Positions 44,377 to 53,658 are shown, counted from the stretch's first letter. The stretch: 64,000 nt of DNA from Vulcanimicrobiota bacterium (GCA_017307785.1 JAFKGI010000002.1:124001-188000), one strand, 5' to 3'. Numbers and translations are program-made. Notes: generated by a model from the letters alone, not told the origin.

Positions 44377-45849
44377 ATGTCGGAACGACTGAAGCTCTTT
44401 GTCTTCGCCATCATGGCCATAGGCATGTTCATGGCGTTGCTGGACATCCAGATCGTAGCCGCCTCGCTGCCGGAAATTACCTCAGGACTGGCGGCCGGGG
44501 CCGATCAGGGCAGCTGGATTCAAACATCCTACTTAATTGCCGAGATCGTGATGATCCCGCTCTCCGGACTGCTCAGCCAGGCTTTCTCGACGCGCTGGGT
44601 TTTCACCGCCTCGGCCGCGGCCTTCACCGTAGCCAGCGTCGCCTGCGGTTTTGCCAACAGCCTGGAAACGGCCATCTTCTTCCGAGCCGTGCAAGGCTTT
44701 GTGGGCGGAGCCATGATTCCGACGGTCTTCGCCACCGGCTACGCTCTCTTCAAAGGTCCTAAACAGGCGCTCATCCCCGCCATCCTGGGCATGACTTCGA
44801 CGCTGGCACCGGTCATCGGCCCCTCGCTGGGCGGCTGGATCACCGATCTGGCTTCCTGGCGCTGGCTGTTCTTCATCAACGTGGTGCCGGGCATTGCCAT
44901 TACCATCCTGGTGCCTTTGTACGGCAAAATCGACGAGCCGGATCCCGACGCCCTGCGCGGAGTGGACTGGTGGGCCATTCCTTTGATGGCCCTGTTCCTG
45001 GGCGGCTTGATTTACGTGCTCGAGGAAGGCCCCCGCTACGACTGGTTCAACGATCCTACCAACTACCAGGTGGCCTGGGCCTCCGCGCTCAGCGGTGTGG
45101 CCTTTCTTTATCGCAGCCTCACCCATCCACGACCGGTGGTGAACCTGTCGATCTTCAAGAAACGTCGCTTTGCGCTAGGTTCGGTTTTCCTCTGGGTCAC
45201 CGGCGCCGGCATCTTCACGGCCATCTACCTGATTCCCCAGTTTCTCGCATCCATCCGCCACTTCCGCAGTCTGGAAATCGGCAAAGCGGTGGCCGTGACC
45301 GGCTTCGCTCAGTTCTTTGCCACCCCCATCGCGGCCCGCATGTCGCAAAAGCTGGATGCTCGCGCCATGTTGGTCTTCGGTTTCCTGCTGTTCGCCAGCT
45401 CGACTTACGTCAGCGTGGGCATCACCTCCGAGTGGGGCGGCCCCGAATTCCTCTGGCCCCAAGTGCTGCGAGGATTCTCGCTGATGTTCTGCATCGTGCC
45501 GGCCACCAACATGTGCCTGGGCTCGGTCCCACCCGAACAACTCAAAGCCGCCAGCGGACTGTCGAATCTGATGCGCAACCTGGGCGGAGCGGTAGGCATC
45601 GCGGTCGCCAACACCGTTCTCAACGACCGCTACCGACTGCATTTCGCGCGCCTGAGCGAACACCTGACCCATCAGGTTCTCGACCGCTATGGTTTCTCGC
45701 GGGTCATGTCCTTGCTCAACCGCGAGGCGCACACGCTGGCCTTTGCCGACAGCTTTCTACTGCTGGGCGCGCTCTTTGTGGGTTCGTTGGTCTTACTGCC
45801 GCTCTCTCCGCCCATCCCGCCCACCGCCGTAAAGACGGCTGAACACTAG
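44377..45849 (+). CDS. DHA2/EmrB-type MFS drug efflux transporter
   Basis: The 490-residue protein has about 14 TM segments and the family motifs 'FMALLDIQIVAASLPEI' (motif D1), 'SYLIAEIVMIPLSGLLSQAF', 'FFRAVQGFVGGAMIPT' (motif B) and 'GPSLGGWITDLASWRWLFFINV' (motif C). It exports drugs or detergents with the adaptor and TolC protein encoded just upstream. It starts one base after the adaptor stop. Its stop lies in CTAG shared with the convergent GST gene. Confidence 0.94.
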   Translation: MSERLKLFVFAIMAIGMFMALLDIQIVAASLPEITSGLAAGADQGSWIQTSYLIAEIVMIPLSGLLSQAFSTRWVFTASAAAFTVASVACGFANSLETAIFFRAVQGFVGGAMIPTVFATGYALFKGPKQALIPAILGMTSTLAPVIGPSLGGWITDLASWRWLFFINVVPGIAITILVPLYGKIDEPDPDALRGVDWWAIPLMALFLGGLIYVLEEGPRYDWFNDPTNYQVAWASALSGVAFLYRSLTHPRPVVNLSIFKKRRFALGSVFLWVTGAGIFTAIYLIPQFLASIRHFRSLEIGKAVAVTGFAQFFATPIAARMSQKLDARAMLVFGFLLFASSTYVSVGITSEWGGPEFLWPQVLRGFSLMFCIVPATNMCLGSVPPEQLKAASGLSNLMRNLGGAVGIAVANTVLNDRYRLHFARLSEHLTHQVLDRYGFSRVMSLLNREAHTLAFADSFLLLGALFVGSLVLLPLSPPIPPTAVKTAEH

Positions 45850-46514
45850 CTGAATCGGGTATTGGGACCGCCTTTGGCGATCGCTCGTTGGTAGGCCGGT
45901 CGCCCCTCCATGCGCTTGAGCAGGGCGCCGAGGCGCGGGCAACTTTCCTGCAGACGCAAGCTGTTGTAGCCGGCCTCCAGCGGAAAGCTCATCTGAATGT
46001 CGGCGGCCGTCAATTGCTCGCCGGCCAGCCAGCTGCTCTGAGCCAGTTCGGCCTCGATATAGGCGAAGGCCCGCTGCAGGTCAGCATCCGCGATGCGCTG
46101 GCGCAGCTTGTGAAACAGCGGTTTGAACAGCCACTTCAGGAAAAAGGGAGCGCGCCGCGGCACCATGTTGAAAATCAATGAAATCAACAGCGGCGGCATG
46201 AGCGATCCCTCGGCATAGTGGAGCCAAAAATTATAGCGAATGCGTTCGGGAGTTCCAGGAGCGGGCCGAAAACGGCCTTCTCCATAGGTGTCGAGCAAAT
46301 ACTCCAGGATGGCTCCTGACTCGGCCAGCACCAGTTCGCCATCGGTCAACACCGGCGATTTTCCCAACGGATGCACCTGCTTGAGAGTATCCGGAGCTCG
46401 CAAAGTCTGAGGATGCCGCTTGTAGTGGCGAATCTCATAAGGCAGCTCGAGCTCCTCCAGCAGCCAGAGAATGCGATGGGAGCGGGAGTTGTTGAGGTGG
46501 TGGACGATCAACAT
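45846..46514 (-). CDS. Glutathione S-transferase-family protein
   Basis: The 222-residue product has an N-terminal thioredoxin-like domain ('LNNSRSHRILWLLEELELPYEI', cis-Pro in 'GKSPVLTDG', 'LAESGAILEYLLDTY') and a helical C-terminal domain ('QSSWLAGEQLTAADIQMSFPLE'). It resembles the bacterial GSTs that begin with an Asn/Ser catalytic loop. Whether the organism makes glutathione is unknown. It lies two bases downstream of the PD40 lipoprotein gene's stop on the other side of the pair and converges with the efflux operon. Confidence 0.9.
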   Translation of the reverse strand: MLIVHHLNNSRSHRILWLLEELELPYEIRHYKRHPQTLRAPDTLKQVHPLGKSPVLTDGELVLAESGAILEYLLDTYGEGRFRPAPGTPERIRYNFWLHYAEGSLMPPLLISLIFNMVPRRAPFFLKWLFKPLFHKLRQRIADADLQRAFAYIEAELAQSSWLAGEQLTAADIQMSFPLEAGYNSLRLQESCPRLGALLKRMEGRPAYQRAIAKGGPNTRFS

Positions 46515-46515
46515 T

Positions 46516-47568
46516 TCATAAGTTCTGAAGAGCGCTGGCCAATTCCAGCATCAAAATGCCGCGAGGCGACCCGGAACTGCTGCTCTGCAGAGCAGTCAAA
46601 ACGACCCGCGTTCCACCGTGAGAAAACTCGGCGTGCTGGCCATCCAGTGCATCCGGAGTCAGCTGGAGCAACGACCCACCGAGGTCGGAAGCCTGTCCAC
46701 TGAAGCGCTTGGCAAAGATGGCATACTGACCGCTGGCGCTGGCGCGATTGGACTCGAATAGAATCACGCTTCCATCCGGCGACCAGGCCGGCGCTCTCCC
46801 CTGGCCACCGTCGAACAGAATCGGAGCGGTATTCTTGGTGGCCTGCAAATCGATCACGAAGATGTTGTTGGTGTCCTGATTGTAGGGAGCATTGACGTCC
46901 GCTTGGGCCGCCAACACCAGCCAGCGGCCGTCCGGGGAGACCGAAGAGTCACCGGCCAGCAGGACAGACGGATCGGTCAGGTTGGTGCTGCTCTTCTGGT
47001 CGACGTTGACTTTGCGCACGATCCCCTTGGAAGCCGTCAAACCGCCGTTCCCGTAATCCGTGGCGGCCACGCTGATCCCGTCCGGAAACCAGTGCGGATA
47101 GTCGACCTGCTTGCTGAAGGCGGAGTTGGTCACCTGAAAAACATTGCTGCCGTCCGGGTTGCACACCCAAAGAGTGCCACCCGCGGAATTCTCGGCGGTG
47201 AAAGCGATGCGATTGGTGGCCACCGACCAGTCCGGCCGGGTGCTGTTCTGCCCAAAGCCGCTGAGCAAGAAGCTCACCGTGCCACCACTGGAATTCACTT
47301 TGTGCAACCGAACCTGAGCGTTGCCCACCGTGTTGCGCTCGAACACGATGGTCCCATCATCCGGCGAGAAGGTAGGGCGATAGTCGTTGAACTGCGGGTC
47401 ATTGGTGACCCAGCGCGTCGTGATCAAGCCACTGGGTGGCTGGACGATTCGGCTCAGTTGGGTGGTGGGACTTCCAGAAGGCCCGGCCGGGTTACCGCCC
47501 AGGAACTCATCGTTGCTTTCACCACATCCGATGAACAACAGGGCTAAAGCCCAAACAAACTTACGCAA
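46516..47568 (-). CDS. TolB-like PD40 beta-propeller lipoprotein
   Basis: The 350-residue product has a lipoprotein signal (lipobox FIGC at about 12-15) followed by PD40/WD40-like repeats: 'RPTFSPDDGTIVFER', 'RPDWSVATNRIAFTA', 'SSVSPDGRWLVLAA', 'APAWSPDGSVILFES'. Such propellers are periplasmic binding platforms. There is no TolB N-terminal domain and no Pal nearby, so it is TolB-like only. The start is TTG, with GGGAGGG in the end of the upstream gene. Confidence 0.8.
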   Translation of the reverse strand: MRKFVWALALLFIGCGESNDEFLGGNPAGPSGSPTTQLSRIVQPPSGLITTRWVTNDPQFNDYRPTFSPDDGTIVFERNTVGNAQVRLHKVNSSGGTVSFLLSGFGQNSTRPDWSVATNRIAFTAENSAGGTLWVCNPDGSNVFQVTNSAFSKQVDYPHWFPDGISVAATDYGNGGLTASKGIVRKVNVDQKSSTNLTDPSVLLAGDSSVSPDGRWLVLAAQADVNAPYNQDTNNIFVIDLQATKNTAPILFDGGQGRAPAWSPDGSVILFESNRASASGQYAIFAKRFSGQASDLGGSLLQLTPDALDGQHAEFSHGGTRVVLTALQSSSSGSPRGILMLELASALQNL

Positions 47569-47569
47569 A

Positions 47570-49315
47570 CTACGATTCCCTCCCGTATATCAAAGCCATC
47601 GAGTCGATGGTGTCACCCAGGCTCACTGTGCCCCCGGTGCGATCGTGAATCCCGCGGCTGGGCACGAAATAGACGGTGGAGCCTCGGCCATCGTCGAAAT
47701 ACCAATCCTTGGCCACCTGGTCTCGCTGGGTGTCACTCAACTGATAGCGTCCTTGGACGGCGTCAGCGAATTTCTGCACCGAGGCCAAACAGGCCCCTTC
47801 GACAACCGGAAGCACCGGCCAGAGTTCCTGGTCAGCCTTCTTGATTTCGCCGCTCGGGTTGGTCGCCTTCATCGCCGCCACCTGGCGAGCGCGCATCAGG
47901 GCCAGAACGTTTCGCTCCGGGTCTTTGGGCGTGGGGCAGACCAGCAGGTCGCCGTGCAGACCGTGGAAGTGAAGACGCTTCAATCCCATCGCTTCTTTCA
48001 GCTCCAGAGCATTTTCCAGCAGATGCGGCGGATGTTCCATGACTTCGCGGCTGGCGGTCGAGGCGGGTCCGCAATAGTTCGGATTCAGGCGCTCCAGCAG
48101 GGCCGGAACCTCCACGCTGTTGAGCGAGAGCGAGTCGACCTGACTCTTCAGACGATTCATGACTTCGGCCTCATGGGCGGGGTCCTTGGGGGCGACGTAT
48201 TGCAGATGGAAAGTGGCCTTCGGGTTGGCGAACTTCATAATGGCCAGTTGATTGGCCAGGTCGGTGGCGCGCGCGGGATCGCCCTTGGTGAGGTAGTGAC
48301 TGCCGGCGAAAAACAGCAGGTCTTTGCCCTCGATGGTTTTGGCCAGCACCTCGGCGCTGGCCTTACCAAATCCGATCTCCTGGCCTCCAGGAGTGCTGAG
48401 AATGACGCGCCCACTGGCGGGGGCCACGGAATCGCCAATCTGCGTGCCCTTGCGATACTCGGCGATATAGTTGACCCGGTCTTTCTGGGCGGGGTCGACC
48501 GCCTCATCGGCCCGGCGTTGCCGACCTTGATCATCGTAGATGACGACCTCGGGATTCAATCCGGCCGAAACCTTGGGCGGTAGGCCCCCCAAATTCCAAA
48601 AAGACGACTGAACGTTCTCGATGGCGGCCGCCGCGTTGGCGCAAAATCCACCGGCACCTCCCATGGCCTCTTTGACGTCCGCTCCCATGCTCTGCAGCGA
48701 TTGGGCCAGCCAGGGTCCACTGTGGTCATCCAGGTTGATCTGCAGCGAGGCCCCGTCCCCGTGAGCCAGATGCTGGCGTAGCTTGTCGACCAGCTGCCCG
48801 CAGGACTTCTCTGGATCGGCCCGTCGCTGCAACTGTTCGAGCATGTCGCCCTGAATCTCCAACTTGGCGTCGGTCAGACGGGTAAAGCCGAAAAGTCCGG
48901 CCTGGGGAACGGCCTGCATTTCTTGGGCAGCCTGGGAACGATCAATGGCCCGGACCATATCGGCTGCAGTAACACGCGGGTCGTCCTGCTGAGCCAGCTC
49001 CAATTCGCGAGCGGCCAGCCCTCCCAGCGGAGTATCCTCGTGCAGACCCCGATCGCTGAGATGGCGGGCCACCTCCCGACTGGGGGCGTCGTCCCAGCCC
49101 AGTTGGGAAAGGGTCAGTGAAACGGGCGTGCCGCCCAGCGGAATCCGGGTGGTCAATCCCTGCTTCATCAGGCTTTTGAGACAAGGCTTCGGGGCGGAGA
49201 CCGAACCGAGCTGGCAGGCATCTTGAGGCTCAGAAGAGTGAGGAGCGTCGGCGGCTGGTCGAGCGGCAGGTTGGCGAATCAGCGGTTTGCTGGGGGAGAA
49301 TCCTTGAATCTGCAT
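47570..49315 (-). CDS. ADP-dependent phosphofructokinase/glucokinase-like protein with disordered leader
   Basis: The 581-residue protein has a Pro/Ala/Ser-rich first 45 residues with DACQLG at 32-37. The body shows ADP-PFK/GK family landmarks in order: 'MGGAGGFCANAA' at 218-229 (family GG-A-x-x-x-A-N), 'VNYIAEYRKGT' at 281-291, 'DLLFFAGSHYLT', 'SLSLNSVEVPALL' with the NxxE metal motif Asn399/Glu402, 'LKRLHFHGLHGDLLV', and C-terminal 'GTVSLGDTIDS' with the catalytic Asp568. The usual G-x-G-D reads S-L-G-D. ADP-dependent kinases are common in archaea and rare in bacteria. The substrate is unknown, and loss of activity is possible. Confidence 0.68.
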   Translation of the reverse strand: MQIQGFSPSKPLIRQPAARPAADAPHSSEPQDACQLGSVSAPKPCLKSLMKQGLTTRIPLGGTPVSLTLSQLGWDDAPSREVARHLSDRGLHEDTPLGGLAARELELAQQDDPRVTAADMVRAIDRSQAAQEMQAVPQAGLFGFTRLTDAKLEIQGDMLEQLQRRADPEKSCGQLVDKLRQHLAHGDGASLQINLDDHSGPWLAQSLQSMGADVKEAMGGAGGFCANAAAAIENVQSSFWNLGGLPPKVSAGLNPEVVIYDDQGRQRRADEAVDPAQKDRVNYIAEYRKGTQIGDSVAPASGRVILSTPGGQEIGFGKASAEVLAKTIEGKDLLFFAGSHYLTKGDPARATDLANQLAIMKFANPKATFHLQYVAPKDPAHEAEVMNRLKSQVDSLSLNSVEVPALLERLNPNYCGPASTASREVMEHPPHLLENALELKEAMGLKRLHFHGLHGDLLVCPTPKDPERNVLALMRARQVAAMKATNPSGEIKKADQELWPVLPVVEGACLASVQKFADAVQGRYQLSDTQRDQVAKDWYFDDGRGSTVYFVPSRGIHDRTGGTVSLGDTIDSMALIYGRES

Positions 49316-49395
49316 GAGCCGAAGAAGTTCGCAGTTCGGGCAGGGCCGGCCTGCGAATTTTGGATGTTTTTTAGGACCTCAGGATAGTCTGGGGT

Positions 49396-50472
49396 ATGTT
49401 GATTCGGAGCACACCTCAACGCCCCCGTCTCGACGACCCGGCCGAAAACAGAGCCGGGCGTTCGAAGGGAATCTCCTGGGGAACCGTCGGCCTTGGAGTC
49501 GTCGGGATTGCCGGTGCCTGCGGGCCGGCCGCCGCCCAGGTTCAAGTCACCCCGCAACCCGAGGAGCCGATCCGGCTCAACCTGGTCGACCAGGTTCGTT
49601 TGAGCCACCAGGAGCCCGCTCAGTGGAGCGTCTCCGCCTCTCAGCAGAACGACAGTATGCCGGGCTGGTTGGAGTGGGTGCCCACCAACGACGCCAACCG
49701 CATTCCCGGGAAACGCCAGTTTGACGACAATGGTTGGACGGCCGAGGTGCGTTTGCAAGCCACCCGCACGCAGGGAGATGAACAGTGGACGGGCGGCGTC
49801 CGCTACTCGATGCTGACCCAGCGCGGCTCCTGGGCCCCGGCCGCTCCCGAGTATCGGGGATACCGCACGGATCTGGGAGAAGTCGTGGTTCAACACAACC
49901 AGCGAGTCGAGTTGGGCAATGGCTCCACTCTTTACTACGGCGTAGGCGGTGGCGTGCAGGCCATCGGCGACCTGGGCGGGCACAGGGTGCAGGAGCAGTT
50001 TCACATTCACGGTGGATTTGGCGGACGCACCGGCTCCGCTTTGCAGACCAACAATACCACTCCCGGAACGGCCACCGTCACCCCCCTGGTGACGGCGGGA
50101 GTGCGCCTGGACCAGCCACTGCAGTTGCGTGACTGGAGCCTGCGCAGCTCTCTTTACAGTTCCGTAGCCCTGGGCCAGGGCATGTCCTCGCTCCAGGGGC
50201 AAATGGGCTTGAATTATCAGGCCTCCTCGCGGCTCAACGTGGAAGGCGGCGTGATGGCGGCCGGAGTCTACTCCAACCACCCGGCCATGGATTTTCTGCA
50301 TCAGAACGGTGTGCGTCCCGGCGCCTATGTGGAAAGCAACTATCAGGTGAGCAAGCACGTGCGCGCTTTCGGACGGGTTCAGACGGGTGGAATTCAGGGC
50401 GAACCGGTCTACACCATAGGCTTTGCGATCGGCGGCGGCCCGGGTCCGTGGATTAGTCCGGGGTTCAATTAA
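49396..50472 (+). CDS. Exported outer-membrane beta-barrel protein, possibly LpxR-like
   Basis: The 358-residue product has an unusually long basic N-terminal region before a hydrophobic signal (about 28-48, cleavage after AAA-Q). A barrel of about 12 alternating strands follows. 'WSVSASQQNDSMPGW' places an Asn-Asp pair near the mature N-terminus, as in the lipid A deacylase LpxR, and 'VVVQHNQRVELG' supplies a His. The similarity is weak, so I only suggest it. It is divergent from the ADP-kinase-like gene. Confidence 0.62.
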   Translation: MLIRSTPQRPRLDDPAENRAGRSKGISWGTVGLGVVGIAGACGPAAAQVQVTPQPEEPIRLNLVDQVRLSHQEPAQWSVSASQQNDSMPGWLEWVPTNDANRIPGKRQFDDNGWTAEVRLQATRTQGDEQWTGGVRYSMLTQRGSWAPAAPEYRGYRTDLGEVVVQHNQRVELGNGSTLYYGVGGGVQAIGDLGGHRVQEQFHIHGGFGGRTGSALQTNNTTPGTATVTPLVTAGVRLDQPLQLRDWSLRSSLYSSVALGQGMSSLQGQMGLNYQASSRLNVEGGVMAAGVYSNHPAMDFLHQNGVRPGAYVESNYQVSKHVRAFGRVQTGGIQGEPVYTIGFAIGGGPGPWISPGFN

Positions 50473-50536
50473 TCTTCCTCGCAGGTTAGCGGAGGGTCTC
50501 TCTACAAAGTAGCGGGATGCATTTGGCGCCGGGTAG

Positions 50537-53500
50537 ATGAGTCAGCTGGAATCGGAAGCTGTACAGGCGTTGCGGAAGCGTTTGCAGCAGTTGGTGGACA
50601 AGTTGGCCCAGGTGGACCGGCGTCTGGAGGGCTGCGAGGACTCGATCCGGCCCAAATTGCTCGATTTGCGTGCCCAGGTCACGGCCGCCATCGAGCAGAC
50701 GGAAGCCAGAATTGGAGCCGAAACTCCTCAGGAGGACACCCGCGACCAGCAGATCGCGGCCCTCCAGGCCGAACTGGCGGAGGCCCAGGGGCAGCTCGAA
50801 ACATCCCGCAAAGAGCTGAGTGCCAAGACGGTGGAACTGCGCATCCTCAAAAAGCGCGATACCGGAAAAGTGGAATCCGCCGAAGACCCGGAGCTCAAGG
50901 GGCAGTTGGAGGCGGCTCGCAAAGAGCTGGAAGATACGCAAGAACAGTTGAAAGGCGCTCTCGACAAGCTCTCCATTAGCCGGGAAGAGAACCTGGAGTT
51001 GGGCGAGGTGCTGGCCGGCAAGGACGATGAGCTGGAGCAGGAGCAACAGGCGCTCCGAGAGCTGCAGGTCCGACTGAGCGAAGAACTGGCGCGAAAATCG
51101 GAGGATTGGGAGCAACAGCACCAGTCCCTCAAGCGCACAATCGAAAATCTGACCAAAAGCCTCGATACCAGTCAGGATGAAATTCGCGAACTGGAAGAAG
51201 CCCACGCGCTCAAGGACGAGGAGCATCAGGAAGCTCTGACCGAATTGGAATCTCGGTTGGCGAGCGGCGAGGCGGCTCGGGAAGAAAAATCGGCCGCCCA
51301 CCTGGAGCAAAAGCAAAGCGAGATCGCCGAAAAAGAACTGGCTCTCGAGCAAAGCCAGGCCAGAGTGCGGGAGTTGGAAGAAGCCCAGGCCCTGCAAGAG
51401 CAGTCCCTGGCCCGAGCTCGTGAATCGGAGTCCGAGCAAGGCCAGGCGCTGGAGCAAAGCCAGGCCAGGGTCCGCGAACTCGAAGAGTCCCAGTCCGAAC
51501 AAGGAGCGGCCCTGGAGCAAAGTCAGGCCAGGGTCCGCGAACTCGAGGAGTCCCAGTCGGAACAAGGCACGACTCTGGAGCAAAGCCAGGCCCGCTTCCG
51601 TGAACTCGAGGAGTCTCAGGCGGAACAAGGAGCGGCTCTGGAGCAAAGTCAGGCCCGCGTCCGCGAACTCGTGGAGTCCCAGTCGGAAAAAGAAGCGGCT
51701 CTGGAGCAAAGCCAGGCCCGCGTCCGCGAACTCGAGGAGTCCCAGTCGGAACAAGGAGCGGCTCTGGAGCAAAGCCAGGCCCGCGTCCGCGAACTCGAGG
51801 AGTCCCAGTCGGAACAGGCCCAGGCCCTGGAGCAAAGCCAGGCCCGCGTCCGCGAACTCGAGGAGTCCCAATCGGAACAAGGAGCGGCTCTGGAGCAAAG
51901 CCAGGCCCGCGTCCGCGAACTCGAGGAGTCTCACTCGGAACAGACCCAGGCCCTGGAGCAAAGCCAGGCCCGCGTCCGCGAACTCGAAGAGTCTCAGGCG
52001 GAACAGGGCGGAGCTCTGGAGCAAAGTAAGGCCCTGGTCCGCGAACTCGAGCAGCAGGTGAGCGACAGCCTGGCGGAGCACGAGCAATCGGCGGCCGAGA
52101 AAGGGCAGCGACTCGACGAACTCTCCGCCGTCCTTGCCCAAAAAGACGACGAGCTCCAGCAGCAGCATTCGCGCGTAACCGCCCTGGAAGAAGAACTGGC
52201 CTCCAAAACGCAAGAACTGGCCGATTTGAGCGAGGCCAACGCACTGCAAGACCAGCAATTGCTGCAGGTGACTCAGCAGACCAGCGACAGCCAACAGGCA
52301 CTCGAGCGGGAGCGCCAGAGCGTAGCCGAACTGCAACAACGCACAGAGCTGCAAGAGCAGCAGTTGAGCGACCTGGAAGCGACTCTCTCCAGCCAACAGG
52401 ACGAGCGGCTCGAACTGGACCAGCAGCTGGCCTTTGCCAACGACCAGCGCGAGCAGCTCATCGAGAGCGAGCAGGCGCTGGCCTCCGCCATTCTGGCTCG
52501 AGACCGGCAGGTCGAGGAAATGCGCCTGGAGGTCGAGTCCCGCCAACAGAAGCTGCTGGAAAAAACTCGCCAACTCGAAGACCTGAGCGCCATTCTGGAA
52601 AGCACTCAGCAAAGCGGAGAGGAGCTGGCTCAGACCCTGACCGAGCGCGAGAGCCAGCTGGCGGAAGCGCGCCTGGAAATCGAAGCGAGCCAGCAACAAC
52701 TGACGGAAAACCTCCAGCGACTGGAAGACCTCGGCGCCACCTTGGAAAGCAGTCAGCAAGGCGCGGACGACCTGGCTCAGGCCCTGACCGAGCGGGAGAG
52801 CCAGTTGGTGGAAGTGCAATCCGATCTCGAGACCGCCCGCCAACAGCTTTCCGACGCACATCGCCAGCTGGACGAAGTCGGACAGACTCTGGAAGGCGCC
52901 CAGCAGGGGGCCGCCGAGCTAGCTGAGGCCCTGACCGACCGGGAAAGTCAGCTGGTCGAGCTCCAGGCGCAGTTGGCAGAGCGCTCCCAGCAACTGGAAG
53001 AAGCGCAACGCGGCCTGGATTCGGCTCAAGAACAGGGGCTGGAGTTGGCCGAAGCCATCGAGCGCAAAGAAGCGACGGCGGCCGAATTGCATCAACGAAT
53101 CCAGGGACTGCAGGCACGCCTGGATACGGAACAGGCTCAGGTTTTTCAGCTGTCTGAGCAAGTTTCCATTCAGGAAGAAGGCCTGGTGGATATCCAACTG
53201 CGCCTGGTGACCTCCCAGGACGAAGTCACCGAGCTACAGGAAAACGTGATTGCCACCACCGAGAAACTGGGCCGAAGCGAAAAACACGCCCAGGCTCTCG
53301 AGCAAGAACTGGCTTCCACTCAGGCTGAGTTGCGCATCCAAATTCAGGGCCGCCAAGAAGAAGTGGCCCAAACTCAGAAAGCGATCGCCGAGCTGCACGC
53401 CCAGGCCAACTCCGCCCTCAACGACCGGCGCGTACTGGCCGAGACCATGGAACAAAAGGAAAAAGAAATCCAGCACTGGCAGAAAGAGCACGAAGAACTC

Positions 53501-53569
53501 AATCAGGCCGTGCGTCGCCTGGAAAAGGCCAATCAGCAGCTGCGCCTGTCCAAACGCACCGGCAAATAA
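50537..53569 (+). CDS. Giant coiled-coil protein with two classes of internal repeats
   Basis: The 1010-residue protein is coiled coil almost throughout, dominated by Glu, Gln, Leu, Ser and Ala with few aromatics or prolines. Residues about 304-492 are nine tandem 21-residue units (three heptads), and about 652-840 are 49-residue units (seven heptads). There is no signal peptide or TM helix. An N-terminal ~60 residues ('VQALRKRLQQLVDKLAQVDRRLEGCED' in parts) could be an independent helical domain. Length-changing heptad arrays suggest a ruler, spacer or filament. I recognise no SMC or other ATPase head. Confidence 0.8.
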   Translation: MSQLESEAVQALRKRLQQLVDKLAQVDRRLEGCEDSIRPKLLDLRAQVTAAIEQTEARIGAETPQEDTRDQQIAALQAELAEAQGQLETSRKELSAKTVELRILKKRDTGKVESAEDPELKGQLEAARKELEDTQEQLKGALDKLSISREENLELGEVLAGKDDELEQEQQALRELQVRLSEELARKSEDWEQQHQSLKRTIENLTKSLDTSQDEIRELEEAHALKDEEHQEALTELESRLASGEAAREEKSAAHLEQKQSEIAEKELALEQSQARVRELEEAQALQEQSLARARESESEQGQALEQSQARVRELEESQSEQGAALEQSQARVRELEESQSEQGTTLEQSQARFRELEESQAEQGAALEQSQARVRELVESQSEKEAALEQSQARVRELEESQSEQGAALEQSQARVRELEESQSEQAQALEQSQARVRELEESQSEQGAALEQSQARVRELEESHSEQTQALEQSQARVRELEESQAEQGGALEQSKALVRELEQQVSDSLAEHEQSAAEKGQRLDELSAVLAQKDDELQQQHSRVTALEEELASKTQELADLSEANALQDQQLLQVTQQTSDSQQALERERQSVAELQQRTELQEQQLSDLEATLSSQQDERLELDQQLAFANDQREQLIESEQALASAILARDRQVEEMRLEVESRQQKLLEKTRQLEDLSAILESTQQSGEELAQTLTERESQLAEARLEIEASQQQLTENLQRLEDLGATLESSQQGADDLAQALTERESQLVEVQSDLETARQQLSDAHRQLDEVGQTLEGAQQGAAELAEALTDRESQLVELQAQLAERSQQLEEAQRGLDSAQEQGLELAEAIERKEATAAELHQRIQGLQARLDTEQAQVFQLSEQVSIQEEGLVDIQLRLVTSQDEVTELQENVIATTEKLGRSEKHAQALEQELASTQAELRIQIQGRQEEVAQTQKAIAELHAQANSALNDRRVLAETMEQKEKEIQHWQKEHEELNQAVRRLEKANQQLRLSKRTGK
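51446..52012 (+). repeat. Nine tandem 63-bp repeats encoding 21-residue coiled-coil units
   Basis: Nine units of exactly 63 bases, each coding for a variant of 'ALEQSQARVRELEESQSEQGA', are in register (51446 to 51950 in 63-base steps). A degenerate unit follows at 52013 and a related, longer one precedes near 51344. The close match at third codon positions suggests recent expansion. Confidence 0.95.
52490..53056 (+). repeat. Four 147-bp repeats encoding 49-residue coiled-coil units
   Basis: The segment 'LTERESQL' and its relatives recur at 52490 (diverged), 52637, 52784 and 52931, exactly 147 bases apart. The last unit is 126 bases, shorter by one heptad. The copies are more diverged than the 63-bp array, so this duplication is older. 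Confidence 0.85.
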
Positions 53570-53617
53570 CTTTCAGGTACGATTCAGCCCGCATGGATAT
53601 CCTCAGAAGGTAGGGAC

Positions 53618-53650
53618 CCTCCGCGAGAGAGGTCTCAGCAACTTCGGAGG
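53618..53650 (+). promoter_or_regulatory. Hairpin that can pair with the ribosome-binding site of the next gene
   Basis: CCTCCG at 53618-53623 is complementary to CGGAGG at 53645-53650, the Shine-Dalgarno sequence for the GTG at 53659. An inner GAGA/TCTC stem (53625-53636 region) would stack inside. Folding would hide the ribosome-binding site. Confidence 0.4.
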
Positions 53651-53658
53651 CAGCAACC

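Noticed and set aside
51446-52012. CRISPR array
   Set aside because: Repeats are contiguous at 63 bases with no unique spacers and remain in one reading frame.
50486-52861. Long open frame (~790 codons) on the minus strand opposite the coiled-coil gene
   Set aside because: It is the mirror image of the repeats; the Leu/Phe-rich product has no starts or domains, and the plus-strand frame has clear heptads.
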